NCBI RefSeq assembly: GCF_006717045.1
Contig: NZ_VFPH01000002.1
Location: forward strand, 1,922,001-1,986,000
DNA from: Pseudonocardia cypriaca
GTDB taxonomy: Bacteria; Actinomycetota; Actinomycetes; Mycobacteriales; Pseudonocardiaceae
DNA length: 64,000 bases
Direction: 5' to 3'
In this document: positions 51,033 to 60,349 of the stretch, piece by piece
How positions within the stretch are numbered: the stretch's first letter is position 1
Layout of the letters: every line of letters starts with the position of its first letter
Position numbers and translations under genes: made by a program
Notes under the pieces: model-generated
Told to the model about the DNA's origin: nothing
The model's database searches: none
What the model saw: only the letters and a program-made list of their open reading frames with translations

Positions 51033-51359
51033 TGCGACCTCCGCGACCACGTCGATGTGACATCGGTCACCAGAGGGTGATCCGGTCACCCGGGTGGGTC
51101 AAGAGCGGTCACTCGCCCGGCCCGATGTCGGACGGGCCGAGGTCGCTGCGGTCGGAGCACCGGTAGTCGCCGAGCGTCCGGAGCCTTGACCTGTACCTGA
51201 CTTCAACTCCTACGGTCCTTCTCGAGCAGCCGGGTCGAAATCGGACGAGAACTGTCCGACCCCCCCGACACAATGACCGCGTCCGGCCGACCGATGAGTT
51301 CCACCGGGCGGATCGGTCCTACTGGGGGCGGGCCGGACAGCGAGGAACAGGAGCAGCAC
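51033..51359. other. Divergent promoter region, 327 bp
   Basis: Between the divergent Nramp-related and ABC exporter genes. It holds three GGTCAC repeats (51064-51110), a hairpin CGGCCCG/CGGGCCG (51118-51139), and a 19-bp palindrome TCGGAC-N7-GTCCGA (51241-51259) that could be an operator. I see no small gene here. Confidence 0.5.
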
Positions 51360-53255
51360 GTGAGCATGGAGATGGTGGCGTGGACCTCGATGTACCAGGC
51401 TGCCCACGCACAGGAGGAGAGACGGCCGTTCTCGCTGGCCACGCTGCGCCGGATCGGGGCGTTCGCGCGCCCCCACCGCAAACGCCTCGCGGCGTTCTTG
51501 CTGGTCAGCGTGATCGGGGCGGCGCTCGCGGTGGCCACACCCGTCCTCGCGGGGCGGATCTTCGACGTGATCAACAGCGGCGGAGCGGTCGGTGTCGTGG
51601 TCGGGCTCGCCGTCCTGATCGCCGTCATCGCGGTGGCGGAGGCGGGCGGCGGCATCGTGCAGCGCTACCTGTCCGCCACGCTGGGTGAGGGGCTCATCCT
51701 CGACCTGCGGGCCGCCGTGTTCGACCACGTCCAGCGCCAGCCCGTCGCGTTCTTCACCCGCACCCGCACCGGCGCGCTGGTCAGCAGGCTCAACAACGAC
51801 GTCATCGGCGCGCAGCGGGCGTTCAGCGACACGCTGTCCGGGGTGGTCGGCAACCTCGTGCAGCTCGCGCTCACGCTCGCGGTGATGCTCAGCCTGTCGT
51901 GGCAGGTCACGCTGCTCGCACTCGTGCTGCTGCCGATGTTCGTCCTGCCGGCGCGGCGGATGGGCCGCAGGCTCGCCTCCCTCGAGCGCGAGGCCGCCGA
52001 CCACAACGCCGCCATGGGCACGCAGATGACCGAGCGCTTCTCCGCGCCGGGCGCCACGCTCATCAAGCTGTTCGGCCGGCCCGCCGAGGAGACCCGCGAG
52101 TTCGTCGCGCGCGCCGCCCGCGTCCGCGACATCGGCGTGCGCACCGCCATGGTGCAGTGGGTGTTCGTCTCGGCGCTCACCCTCGTGTCCGCGCTGGCCC
52201 TCGCGCTCGTCTACGGCGTCGGCGGGTGGCTGGCGCTCACCGGCGGCGTGAGCTCCGGCGACGTGGTGGCGCTCGCGCTGCTGCTCACGCGGCTGTACGC
52301 GCCGCTCACGGCGCTGGCGAGCGCCCGGGTCGAGGTGATGAGCGCGCTGGTGAGCTTCGAGCGGGTGTTCGAGGTGCTCGACCTTCCGCCGCTGGTCGCC
52401 GAGCCGGAGAACCCGGAGCCGCTGCCCGATGGGCCGCTGTCCGTGGAGTTCGGTGGGGTCGACTTCGCCTACCCGTCGGCCGACAAGGTCTCGCTGGCGT
52501 CCCTCGAAGAGGTCGCGCGGCTCGACACCCGCGGCGGCGAGCAGGTGCTGCACGACGTCTCGTTCCGGGCCGAGCCGGGCCAGATGATCGCGCTCGTCGG
52601 GTCGTCCGGCGCCGGCAAGTCCACGATCGCGCAGCTGCTCCCCCGGCTGTACGACGTCGACTCGGGCTCGGTGGAGATCGGCGGGGTCGACGTGCGCCGC
52701 CTGTCGTTCGACACGATCCGCGGGGCGCTCGGCCTCGTCACCCAGGACGGCCACCTGTTCCACGAGTCGATCCGCTCCAACCTGCTCCTGGCCGCGCCCG
52801 GGGCCACCGACGCCGAGATCTGGGACGCGCTGGAACGCGCCCGGCTGGGCGAGCTCGTGGCGTCGCTGCCCGACGGCCTCGACACGGTCGTCGGCGAACG
52901 CGGCTACCGCCTCTCCGGCGGTGAGCGGCAGCGGCTCACCATCGCCCGCCTGCTGCTGGCGAAGCCGCGGGTCGTGGTGCTCGACGAGGCCACCGCCCAC
53001 CTCGACTCCACCTCGGAGGCGGCGGTGCAGGAGGCGCTGGGCGAGGCACTGGCGGGCCGCACGGCGATCGTGATCGCCCACCGGCTGTCCACCATCCGCG
53101 CCGCCGACCAGATCCTCGTGCTGGAGGCCGGCCGGGTCGTCGAGCGCGGCACCCACACCGAGCTCCTCGCGCGCGACGGGCGCTACGCCGAGCTGCACCG
53201 CACGCAGTTCGACCAGCCGGACACCCAGCCCGCCATCGCGCTGGCCGGTAGCTGA
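51360..53255 (+). CDS. ABC exporter, half-transporter with fused ATPase
   Basis: A 631-residue type IV ABC exporter: six membrane helices (about residues 45-340, with LGEGLILDLRAAVFDHVQRQPVAFFTRTRTGALVSRLNND as the coupling region), then an ATPase. Walker A is GSSGAGKST, Q-loop VTQDGHLFHESI, signature RLSGGERQR, Walker B VVVLDEATAHLD, and switch IAHRLST. It should work as a homodimer, exporting a drug or lipid. A roughly 15-residue insertion (VSLASLEEVARLDTRGG) sits between strands in the nucleotide domain, as in the BmrA/YknU-like actinobacterial group. GTG start with GGAG upstream; an ATG lies two codons later. Confidence 0.9.
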   Translation: MSMEMVAWTSMYQAAHAQEERRPFSLATLRRIGAFARPHRKRLAAFLLVSVIGAALAVATPVLAGRIFDVINSGGAVGVVVGLAVLIAVIAVAEAGGGIVQRYLSATLGEGLILDLRAAVFDHVQRQPVAFFTRTRTGALVSRLNNDVIGAQRAFSDTLSGVVGNLVQLALTLAVMLSLSWQVTLLALVLLPMFVLPARRMGRRLASLEREAADHNAAMGTQMTERFSAPGATLIKLFGRPAEETREFVARAARVRDIGVRTAMVQWVFVSALTLVSALALALVYGVGGWLALTGGVSSGDVVALALLLTRLYAPLTALASARVEVMSALVSFERVFEVLDLPPLVAEPENPEPLPDGPLSVEFGGVDFAYPSADKVSLASLEEVARLDTRGGEQVLHDVSFRAEPGQMIALVGSSGAGKSTIAQLLPRLYDVDSGSVEIGGVDVRRLSFDTIRGALGLVTQDGHLFHESIRSNLLLAAPGATDAEIWDALERARLGELVASLPDGLDTVVGERGYRLSGGERQRLTIARLLLAKPRVVVLDEATAHLDSTSEAAVQEALGEALAGRTAIVIAHRLSTIRAADQILVLEAGRVVERGTHTELLARDGRYAELHRTQFDQPDTQPAIALAGS

Positions 53256-53263
53256 CCGGCACC

Positions 53264-53294
53264 GCCCGGCCGAGCTGAGGGGTCTCGGCCGGGC
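53264..53294 (+). terminator. Terminator after the ABC exporter
   Basis: GCCCGGCCGAG (53264-53274) and CTCGGCCGGGC (53284-53294), a perfect 11-bp stem with a nine-base loop, eight bases past the stop codon. Confidence 0.8.
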
Positions 53295-53303
53295 ACGGCG
53301 TGT

Positions 53304-53347
53304 GATCACCTGTGCAGCACGCATGGCGACGTGCTGCACAGGTGATC
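53304..53347. repeat. 17-bp perfect hairpin just upstream of nadE
   Basis: GATCACCTGTGCAGCAC (53304-53320) and its exact complement at 53331-53347, with a ten-base loop. It ends 21 bases before the nadE start. It is separate from the exporter terminator ten bases upstream. It may be a second terminator, an operator or a leader structure for nadE. Confidence 0.6.
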
Positions 53348-53368
53348 CGCCTCCGGCAGACTCGACGG

Positions 53369-55420
53369 GTGGACTTCCGCTCCCCCTACCGCCACGGGTT
53401 CCTACGCGTCTCCGCCTGCACCATCCGCACCTCGATCGCCCAGCCTGCAGCCAACGCGGACGCCGTGCTGCAGCTGGCCCGGGAGTGCCATGACGACGGG
53501 GTCGGGCTCGCGGTCTTCCCGGAGCTGACGCTGTCGGGGTACTCGATCGAGGACATCCTGCTCCAGGACACGCTGCTCGACACCGTCGAGGATGCAGTGC
53601 TGCAGGTGGTGGCGGGCTCGGCCGACCTGCTCCCGGTGCTCGTCGTCGGGGCCCCGCTGCGGTACCGGCACCGCGTCTACAACACCGCGGTCGTCATCCA
53701 CCGCGGGCGGGTGCTCGGGGTGGCGCCGAAGTCGTACCTGCCGACGTACCGGGAGTTCTACGAGCGGCGGCAGATGGCGCCGGGCGACGACGTGCGCGGC
53801 ACGCTGCGGATCGGCGACGCGGAGGTGCCGTTCGGGCCGGACCTGTTGTTCGCGGCCGAGGACGTGCCGGGGTTCGTGCTGCACGTCGAGGTGTGCGAGG
53901 ACATGTGGGTGCCGATCCCGCCCAGCGCGGAGGCCGCGCTCGCGGGGGCCACCGTGCTCGCCAACATCTCCGGCAGCCCGATCACGGTTGGCCGCGCGGA
54001 GGACCGGTGCCTGTACGCGCGGTCGGCGTCGTCGCGGTGCCTGGCGGCGTACGTGTACGCGGCGGCGGGCGAGGGCGAGTCCACCACGGACCTGTCCTGG
54101 GACGGCCAGACGATGATCTGGGAGAACGGGCTGCTGCTCGCCGACACCGAGCGGTTCCCGAAGGGGCCGCGGCGGTCGGTGGCCGACGTCGACCTCGACC
54201 TGCTGCGGGCCGAGCGTGCGCGGATGGGCACGTTCGACGACAACCGCCGCCACCACGCCGCACGCGTCGACGCGTTCCGCCGGGTGGAGTTCCGGCTGGA
54301 CCCTCCGGGCGGGGACATCGGCTTCCACCGGGAGGTCGAGCGGTTCCCGTTCGTGCCGGCCGACGAGTCGCGGCTCGAGCAGGACTGCTACGAGGCGTAC
54401 AGCATCCAGGTCTCCGGCCTCGAGCAGCGGATGCGGGCGATCGGCGAGCCCAAGATCGTCATCGGGGTGTCCGGCGGGCTGGACTCGACGCACGCGCTGA
54501 TCGTCGCGGCGAAGGCGATGGACCGGGAGGGTCGCCCGCGCAGCGACATCCTCGGGTTCACGCTGCCCGGGTTCGCCACGGGCACCCGCACGAAGGGCAA
54601 CGCCACGCGGCTGGCCGAGGCGCTCGGGATCACCTTCACCGAGCTCGACATCACCGAGACGGCCCGGCTGATGCTCAAGAACCTGGAGCACCCGTTCTCG
54701 CAGGGCGAGCCGGTGTACGACGTGACGTTCGAGAACGTCCAGGCCGGGCTGCGCACCGACTACCTGTTCCGGGCGGCCAACCAGCGGGGCGGGATCGTGC
54801 TGGGCACCGGCGACCTGTCGGAGCTGGCACTCGGCTGGTCCACCTACGGCGTGGGCGACCAGATGTCCCACTACAACGTCAACGGTGGGGTGCCCAAGAC
54901 GTTGATCCAGCACCTCATCCGCTGGGTCGTGTCGTCGAAGCAGTTCGACGACGACGTGAACGCGGTGCTCACCGACGTCCTCGACACCGAGATCACGCCC
55001 GAGCTGGTGCCGACCGGCGAGGACGAGGAGGTGCAGAGCAGCGAGGCGAAGGTCGGGCCGTACTCCCTGCAGGACTTCTCGCTCTTCCACATCCTGCGCT
55101 ACGGCTTCCGGCCCTCGAAGATCGCCTTCCTCGCCTGGCACGCGTGGCACGACCCGCAGAGCGGGGACTGGCCGGCCGGCTTCCCCGAGGACGAGCGGCC
55201 GTCCTACTCGATGAGCGAGATCAAGCACTGGCTGGAGGTGTTCGCGCAGCGCTTCTACGGGTTCAGCCAGTTCAAGCGGTCGGCGCTGCCGAACGGGCCG
55301 AAGGTGGCGGCCGGCGGGTCGCTCTCCCCGCGGGGTGACTGGCGCGCGCCGTCGGACATGTCGGCACGGATCTGGCTCGACGAGATCCACACGGAGATCC
55401 CGGCAGACTGGGAAGGGTGA
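53369..55420 (+). CDS. nadE: Glutamine-dependent NAD+ synthetase
   Basis: A 683-residue two-domain enzyme that makes NAD+ from deamido-NAD+, ATP and glutamine. The N-terminal nitrilase-type glutaminase has the triad Glu in FPELTLSGYS, Lys in PKSYLPTYREFYERRQ, and Cys in HVEVCEDMWVP. The C-terminal synthetase has the PP-loop VIGVSGGLDSTHALIV and the NAD site GTGDLSELALGWSTYGVGDQMSHYNVN. The match to M. tuberculosis NadE (679 residues) is close throughout, including the N-terminal end, which fixes the GTG start. No ribosome site is visible, so initiation may be leaderless. Confidence 0.96.
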   Translation: MDFRSPYRHGFLRVSACTIRTSIAQPAANADAVLQLARECHDDGVGLAVFPELTLSGYSIEDILLQDTLLDTVEDAVLQVVAGSADLLPVLVVGAPLRYRHRVYNTAVVIHRGRVLGVAPKSYLPTYREFYERRQMAPGDDVRGTLRIGDAEVPFGPDLLFAAEDVPGFVLHVEVCEDMWVPIPPSAEAALAGATVLANISGSPITVGRAEDRCLYARSASSRCLAAYVYAAAGEGESTTDLSWDGQTMIWENGLLLADTERFPKGPRRSVADVDLDLLRAERARMGTFDDNRRHHAARVDAFRRVEFRLDPPGGDIGFHREVERFPFVPADESRLEQDCYEAYSIQVSGLEQRMRAIGEPKIVIGVSGGLDSTHALIVAAKAMDREGRPRSDILGFTLPGFATGTRTKGNATRLAEALGITFTELDITETARLMLKNLEHPFSQGEPVYDVTFENVQAGLRTDYLFRAANQRGGIVLGTGDLSELALGWSTYGVGDQMSHYNVNGGVPKTLIQHLIRWVVSSKQFDDDVNAVLTDVLDTEITPELVPTGEDEEVQSSEAKVGPYSLQDFSLFHILRYGFRPSKIAFLAWHAWHDPQSGDWPAGFPEDERPSYSMSEIKHWLEVFAQRFYGFSQFKRSALPNGPKVAAGGSLSPRGDWRAPSDMSARIWLDEIHTEIPADWEG

Positions 55421-56091
55421 GCCGGAAACCCTGGGTCCTCGCGGCGCTGCTGGCGCCGATGCTGGTCGCCGCGCCGCTGGCCTGGTTCGCGGCGGCCACC
55501 GACAGCAGGCGCACCACGGTGGATCGGGCGCAGGCCCGCCCCGTCGCGCTCGTGCTCGGCGCCGGGCTCCGCTCGGACGGGCGGCCGACCCTGCTGCTCG
55601 CCCGGCGCCTGGACATCGCCGCCGACCTCTACCACCGCGGCACGGTGGACGCCGTGCTGGTCAGCGGCGCGGACGACGAACCGGCCGCGATGCGCGCGTA
55701 CCTGCTCTCCGCAGGCGTGCCGGACTCCAAGATCGTCTGTGACGCGGCCGGGTTCCGCACCTGGGACTCGTGCCTGCGGGCCCGCCACGTGTACGGGGTG
55801 CGCTCGGCGATCGTGGTGACCCAGGAGTTCCACCTGCCGCGTGCGGTCGTCCTGTGCGGGGCCGCCGGCATCGACGCAACCGGCGTCGGCGACCGGAGCC
55901 TGCGGGCACGGGGCAGGGCCACCGTGTACGGATGGCTGCGGGAGGTGCCGGCAGCGGTCAAGGCCCTCGGTGACACGCTGCAGCGACCGGCGCCGCAGAG
56001 CGTGGGAGAGCCGATGAGCTCCATCGCCGATGCCGTGCGCGCCCCCCGTCCGCAGCCTGGAGGTTCCGCCATAGCCGGCGGGGAACGTTAG
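55417..56091 (+). CDS. SanA/YdcF-like DUF218 membrane protein
   Basis: A 224-residue protein: one N-terminal membrane helix (residues 7-27) and a DUF218 domain with ALVLGAGLRSDGRPTLLLARRLDIAADLYHRG and the loop VSGADDEPAAMRAYLLSAGVP, IVVTQEFHLPRAV. SanA in E. coli is linked to vancomycin sensitivity and envelope integrity. The GTG overlaps the nadE stop (GTGA), so it is cotranscribed with nadE. Confidence 0.85.
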   Translation: MSRKPWVLAALLAPMLVAAPLAWFAAATDSRRTTVDRAQARPVALVLGAGLRSDGRPTLLLARRLDIAADLYHRGTVDAVLVSGADDEPAAMRAYLLSAGVPDSKIVCDAAGFRTWDSCLRARHVYGVRSAIVVTQEFHLPRAVVLCGAAGIDATGVGDRSLRARGRATVYGWLREVPAAVKALGDTLQRPAPQSVGEPMSSIADAVRAPRPQPGGSAIAGGER

Positions 56092-56138
56092 GGGTTCGTC
56101 CATCGTCGGGTGGTGGGCGCGCGGCTTGACTGGGGCAC

Positions 56139-57254
56139 ATGACCACCGCGACCACCCACCCCGCACTCGCCCCGGCCCGCCTCGGCACCCACACCCTGCG
56201 CAACCGGCTGGCCGTCGCCCCCATGACCCGTACCTCGGCGAGCCCCGACGGCGTGCCGACCCCGGAGATGGCCGACTACTACGCGGAGTTCGCCGAGGGC
56301 GGGTTCGGGCTGATCGTCACCGAGGGCACCTACCCGGACGCCGAGTACAGCCAGGGCTACCTCGACCAGCCGGGGCTCGCCACCGACGCGCACGTCGAAG
56401 GGTGGCGGGCGGCGACCCGGCGCGTGCACGACGCCGGCGCCGTGATGATCGCGCAGCTGATGCACGCGGGCGCGCTGTCGCAGGGCAACCCGCACCGCAC
56501 GGGCACGGTCGGCCCCTCGGCCGTGCAGCCGCGCGGGGAGATGATGCCCGAGTACGGCGGCAGCGGGCCGTGGCCGGTGCCGGCCGAGCTCACCGTCCGC
56601 GACCTGGAGCGGATCGTCGAGGGCTTCGCCGCCGCGGCGCTGCGAGCCAGGGAGGCGGGCTTCGACGGCGTCGAGATCCACGCCGCCAACGGCTACCTGC
56701 TCGACCAGTTCCTCACCGAGTACACCAACCGGCGCACCGACGCCTACGGCGGCTCGGTCGCGAACCGGGTGCGGCTCACCGCCGAGGTGGCAGGCGCGAT
56801 TCGCGCCGCCGTCGGGTCCGAGTTCCTCGTCGGCGTCCGGCTGTCGCAGACGAAGGTCAACGACTTCGAGTACCGCTGGCCGGGTGGCAGGCGGGAGGCG
56901 GAGACCATCTACACCGCACTCGCGGACGCACGGGCGGACTACCTGCACATCGCGAGCGAGGGCCGCGCCTTCCTGGAGACGGCGCTGCTCGATGGCGGGT
57001 CCACGACCACCGGCCTGGCCCGCAGCGCCACCGGGCTGCCGGTGATCGCCAACGGCGGCATGCACGACCCGGCCCAGGCCGAGCAGGTGCTGGCCGACGG
57101 GCACGCGGACCTGCTCGCCGTGGCCCGCGGCGCGCTCGCCAACCCGGACCTGCCGCACCGGCTCGCCACCGGGATCCCCCTCGAGCCCTTCGACCGTTCG
57201 ATGCTCTCCCCGCGCGTGACGCTGGAGAACGCCCGCCGCCGACGTAATGGCTGA
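56139..57254 (+). CDS. NADH:flavin oxidoreductase / Old Yellow Enzyme family
   Basis: A 371-residue TIM-barrel flavoprotein. RLAVAPMTRTSA gives the FMN-binding start. QLMHAGALSQ, HAANGYLLDQFLTEYTNRRTDAYGGSVANR is the central family signature, with the His/Asn pair that binds the substrate carbonyl replaced as HAAN. GLPVIANGGMHDP and AVARGALANPDLP close the FMN phosphate site. It would reduce alkenes next to carbonyl or nitro groups with NAD(P)H. A single gene with ATG start and no strong ribosome site. Confidence 0.88.
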   Translation: MTTATTHPALAPARLGTHTLRNRLAVAPMTRTSASPDGVPTPEMADYYAEFAEGGFGLIVTEGTYPDAEYSQGYLDQPGLATDAHVEGWRAATRRVHDAGAVMIAQLMHAGALSQGNPHRTGTVGPSAVQPRGEMMPEYGGSGPWPVPAELTVRDLERIVEGFAAAALRAREAGFDGVEIHAANGYLLDQFLTEYTNRRTDAYGGSVANRVRLTAEVAGAIRAAVGSEFLVGVRLSQTKVNDFEYRWPGGRREAETIYTALADARADYLHIASEGRAFLETALLDGGSTTTGLARSATGLPVIANGGMHDPAQAEQVLADGHADLLAVARGALANPDLPHRLATGIPLEPFDRSMLSPRVTLENARRRRNG

Positions 57255-57322
57255 TCTATCTGTTTACGCCTTACTGACCGGGTTACCCGACTCGTGAGAG
57301 ACCACGACACGAGGGAGGACCC

Positions 57323-58195
57323 ATGGTTCCGGTGGCCCACCGCCGCGTCGACGTGGACGGCGTCGAGATCTTCTACCGGGAGGCGGGCCCGGCGGACGCA
57401 CCGGCCGTCGTGCTGCCGCACGGCTACCCCTGCTCGTCGTTCCAGTTCCGCCACTACATGGCGGCGCTGGGCGACCGCTGGCGCCTCGTCGCGCCCGACC
57501 ACCCCGGGTTCGGCCACAGCGCGACCCCCGAGCCGGACCGCTTCCCCTACACGTTCGACGCGTACGCGCACTACTTGCGCCGCTTCGTCGACGTGCTCGG
57601 CCTGCGGCGGTACGCGATCTACCTGCACGACTACGGGTCCCAGTTCGGGCTGCGGCTGGCGATGAGCGCCCCGGAGCGGGTGGCCGGGCTGATCCTGCAG
57701 AACGGCGACATCTACCCCGAGGAGCACGGCCCGAAGTACGCACCGCTGAAGGCGTTCTGGGACGACCCGACCCCGGAGGGCCGGGACCGGCTGCGGGCAG
57801 CGGTGAGCGAGGAGGGGTTCCGCGACGAGTTCGTCGGCGAGGTCCCGCAGCACCAGGTGGAGCAGATCAGCCCGGACCTGTGGACGCTGCACTGGTCGCT
57901 GGTGCAGCGGCACGACCGCCGGGAGAACCTGGTCACGCTGCTCGCCGACCAGGGCTCCACGCAGGCGTGGTTCCCGCGGCAGCAGGCGTACCTGCGCGAG
58001 CACCGGCCGCCCACGCTGATCGCGTGGGGACCGCACGACGGCTACATGCCGGAGGGCGCGGCACGCGCCTACCTGCGCGACCTGCCCGACGCCGAGCTGC
58101 ACCTGCTCGACGCCGGACACTGGGCGCTCGAGACGCACCTCGACGAGATCGTGGCGCTGTCGCGCGACTTCCTCGGCCGGGTGCACCCCGCCTGA
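57323..58195 (+). CDS. Alpha/beta hydrolase (epoxide hydrolase/haloalkane dehalogenase-like)
   Basis: A 290-residue hydrolase. VVLPHGYPCSSFQFRHYM has the HG-type oxyanion loop. The elbow IYLHDYGSQFGLRLAMSAPE places an aspartate (HDYGS) as nucleophile. PPTLIAWGPHDGYMPEGA supplies the acid, and LDAGHWALETHLDE the histidine. GAGGGAGGA precedes the ATG. It is transcribed by itself; the substrate is unassigned. Confidence 0.85.
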   Translation: MVPVAHRRVDVDGVEIFYREAGPADAPAVVLPHGYPCSSFQFRHYMAALGDRWRLVAPDHPGFGHSATPEPDRFPYTFDAYAHYLRRFVDVLGLRRYAIYLHDYGSQFGLRLAMSAPERVAGLILQNGDIYPEEHGPKYAPLKAFWDDPTPEGRDRLRAAVSEEGFRDEFVGEVPQHQVEQISPDLWTLHWSLVQRHDRRENLVTLLADQGSTQAWFPRQQAYLREHRPPTLIAWGPHDGYMPEGAARAYLRDLPDAELHLLDAGHWALETHLDEIVALSRDFLGRVHPA

Positions 58196-58198
58196 TGG

Positions 58199-58723
58199 CT
58201 ACGAGGCCTGTGCGATGAGCCGCGCAGGGTCGCTGGTGTAGGCCGCCATCCAGGTCGGCCGGAGCCGGTAGTAGACGATGTCGTTCCAGTCGAACGACGT
58301 GTCGCCGTAGAACCCGCGCAGGTACTCGTGGATCGGCGGCCAGTCGGGATGGGTGGACCCGTCCGCCGAGACGAGCTCCTCGACCTCGCCGTGGACGAAC
58401 ACCCCCAGCTCCTCGCCGCGGACGTGCGCCACACTGGCCGCGGGCCGCGCCCGCAGGTGCCGGGCCTTCGCGGCGCCGCGCGCCGTGCCGAACACCCATC
58501 GGCCGTGCAGGAAGTGCCCGTCGACGGCGCTGACGCGCGGTTCACCCTTGGCGGTGACCGTGGACAGCACGAGGACGCACATGCCGGTGAGCACCTTGGC
58601 CAGCTGCTCGGCCGTCAGGCTGCGCTCGCCGCTGATGATCGACTGAAGGTGTGCGGTGGAGCGGTCGAGCGAGGCGTCGATGAGGGTCTGCAGCTCCCGG
58701 AACTCCGGTTCGGTTTCGTACAC
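58199..58723 (-). CDS. Pyridoxamine 5'-phosphate oxidase-like FMN protein
   Basis: A 174-residue split-barrel flavoprotein family member. VLVLSTVTAKGEPRVSAVDGHFLHGRWVFGTARGAAKARHLRARPAASVAHV (about residues 50-100) has the order of strands typical for actinobacterial PNPOx-like proteins. An N-terminal helical extension of about 40 residues comes first. FMN or F420 binding is possible; the reaction is unknown. GTG start. It ends three bases from the convergent hydrolase gene. Confidence 0.82.
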   Translation of the reverse strand: MYETEPEFRELQTLIDASLDRSTAHLQSIISGERSLTAEQLAKVLTGMCVLVLSTVTAKGEPRVSAVDGHFLHGRWVFGTARGAAKARHLRARPAASVAHVRGEELGVFVHGEVEELVSADGSTHPDWPPIHEYLRGFYGDTSFDWNDIVYYRLRPTWMAAYTSDPARLIAQAS

Positions 58724-58853
58724 GTCCTCAGCATGACGCCGAAACCTGACAGATCCCGGACAGGAATCGCCCTGGAGTTTCGCCCAGCATCAGCGCCATC
58801 CGATGGAGGTTCTGCCCTCGCCCCCCCCGTGCGGAGGGAGGTTGGGTACAGGC

Positions 58854-59486
58854 ATGCAGACCGACACGATGACCCGGCGCGTCGAGGTCCCGGGCGGCGC
58901 CGGGCGGGCGGTGCGGGTGCGGGCGGGCGAGCTGGTCCGGATCGTCGACATCCTCGGCGGGCAGGTCGGCGACGTCTTCGCGTTCGCCGCCGGCGAGCAG
59001 CACGGGAACGAGCACCACAGCGCGGAGCACACCCGAGCGGTGACGAGCCGGCTCTTCCCGGCCGTCGGGGAGCCGTTCGTCACCGACCGCAGGCGCCCGA
59101 TCCTCACGCTCGTCGCCGACACCTCCCCCGGCCACCACGACATGCTGATCGCCGCGTGCGACCCGCAGCGGTACGCCCAGCTCGGCGTGCCGGACCACCG
59201 CTCCTGCGCCACCAACCTGTGGGAGGCCCTCGCGGCCGTGGGCCACCCCTACACCGGCCCGACCCCGCAGCCGATCAACGTGTTCATGCGGATCCCGGTC
59301 GGGGACGACGGCACGCTCTCCTGGCTGCCCGCTCCGACCGAGGCGGGCGACGCGATCACCTTCCGGGCGGAGCTGGACGCCGTCGTCGTGGTGTCGTCGT
59401 GCCCGCAGGACCTGGTGGGGATCAACCGCGGAGCACCGTCCCCGCTCGCCGTGGAGGTGCTGGCCGGGCAGGGTCGGCAGCCATGA
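58854..59486 (+). CDS. DUF1989 (urea carboxylase-associated type) protein
   Basis: A 210-residue DUF1989 protein. RVRAGELVRIVDILGGQVGDVFAFAAGE, EHHSAEHTRAVTSRLFPAVGEPFVTDRRRPIL and INVFMRIPVGDDGTLSW are the conserved blocks, with several His/Cys/Asp that could hold zinc (DPQRY...SCATN). Relatives accompany urea amidolyase and guanidine or amide breakdown genes. The ATG at 58854 lies after GGGAGG (58835-58841). It is coupled (ATGA) to a polysaccharide deacetylase-type gene. Confidence 0.85.
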   Translation: MQTDTMTRRVEVPGGAGRAVRVRAGELVRIVDILGGQVGDVFAFAAGEQHGNEHHSAEHTRAVTSRLFPAVGEPFVTDRRRPILTLVADTSPGHHDMLIAACDPQRYAQLGVPDHRSCATNLWEALAAVGHPYTGPTPQPINVFMRIPVGDDGTLSWLPAPTEAGDAITFRAELDAVVVVSSCPQDLVGINRGAPSPLAVEVLAGQGRQP

Positions 59487-60349
59487 CCGGAAGCTGGCAC
59501 GGCGAGGCGGCCGCCGTCGCGACCCTCACCTTCGACGTCGACGCGGAGACCCCGGTGCTCGCCGCGGGACGGGGCTATGCCGACCACATGTCGACGATGT
59601 CGCACCAGGCCTACGGGCCGGAGGTGGGCGTGCCCCGGATCCTGGACCTGCTCGACGACCTGGGAGTGCCCGCCACGTTCTTCGTGCCGGGATGGGTGGC
59701 CCAGCAGCGACCCGGCCTGGCGGCGTCGATCGTGGAGCGCGGCCACGAGGTGGCGCACCACTCCTACTCCCACCGGCCGCCGACCGGGATGACCGCGGCC
59801 GAGGAGCGCGCCGACTTCGAACGGGCGCTCGCGGTGTTCGCCGAGCAGGGCATCCCGATCAGCGGTCATCGGGCGGCGATGTGGGAGGCGACCTGGCAGA
59901 CGCCCGACCTGGTGGCCGAGCACGGCCTGCGCTACGACTCGTCGCTGATGGCCGACGACCGGCCGTACCGGCTCGCGGCCGCCGGTGGCGAGATCGCCGA
60001 GCTGCCGGTGCACTGGTCGCTCGACGACTGGGAGCAGTACGCGTTCCTGCCCGCCCCGCAGATCGGTTCGGTGATCACCGCGCCGTCGACGGTGCTGGGA
60101 ATGTGGTGCGACGAGCTCGACGCGATGCGGCAGTACCGGTGCCTGTTCAACCTGTGCGTGCACCCGTTCCTGTCCGGGCGGCCGAGCCGGATCGTCGCGC
60201 TGCGGAAGCTGGTCGAGTTCGCGCTCGACCGCGGCGACGTGCACTTCGCCCGCTGCCGGGACGTGGCGGAAGCGGCGCTGGCGGACCGCTCCCTCCCCGT
60301 GCGCCACCCCGCACGCCCGGAGGTCTCACCGGAGTTCTTCCCCCACTGA
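59483..60349 (+). CDS. Polysaccharide deacetylase-family protein (PuuE/HpPgdA-like)
   Basis: A 288-residue NodB-fold hydrolase. The metal-binding aspartate lies in LTFDVDAETPVL, and the two metal histidines in GHEVAHHSYSHRPPTG. ISGHRAAMWEATWQTPDLVAEHGLRYDSSLMADDRPY is the active-site arch seen in PuuE allantoinases and the H. pylori PgdA group. No signal peptide is present, so an intracellular amide-hydrolysing role is likelier than peptidoglycan deacetylation. Coupled to the DUF1989 gene and next to PucR and an NCS1 transporter, it suggests cyclic amide or nucleobase use. It overlaps the pucR-like gene by 24 bases. Confidence 0.85.
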   Translation: MTGSWHGEAAAVATLTFDVDAETPVLAAGRGYADHMSTMSHQAYGPEVGVPRILDLLDDLGVPATFFVPGWVAQQRPGLAASIVERGHEVAHHSYSHRPPTGMTAAEERADFERALAVFAEQGIPISGHRAAMWEATWQTPDLVAEHGLRYDSSLMADDRPYRLAAAGGEIAELPVHWSLDDWEQYAFLPAPQIGSVITAPSTVLGMWCDELDAMRQYRCLFNLCVHPFLSGRPSRIVALRKLVEFALDRGDVHFARCRDVAEAALADRSLPVRHPARPEVSPEFFPH

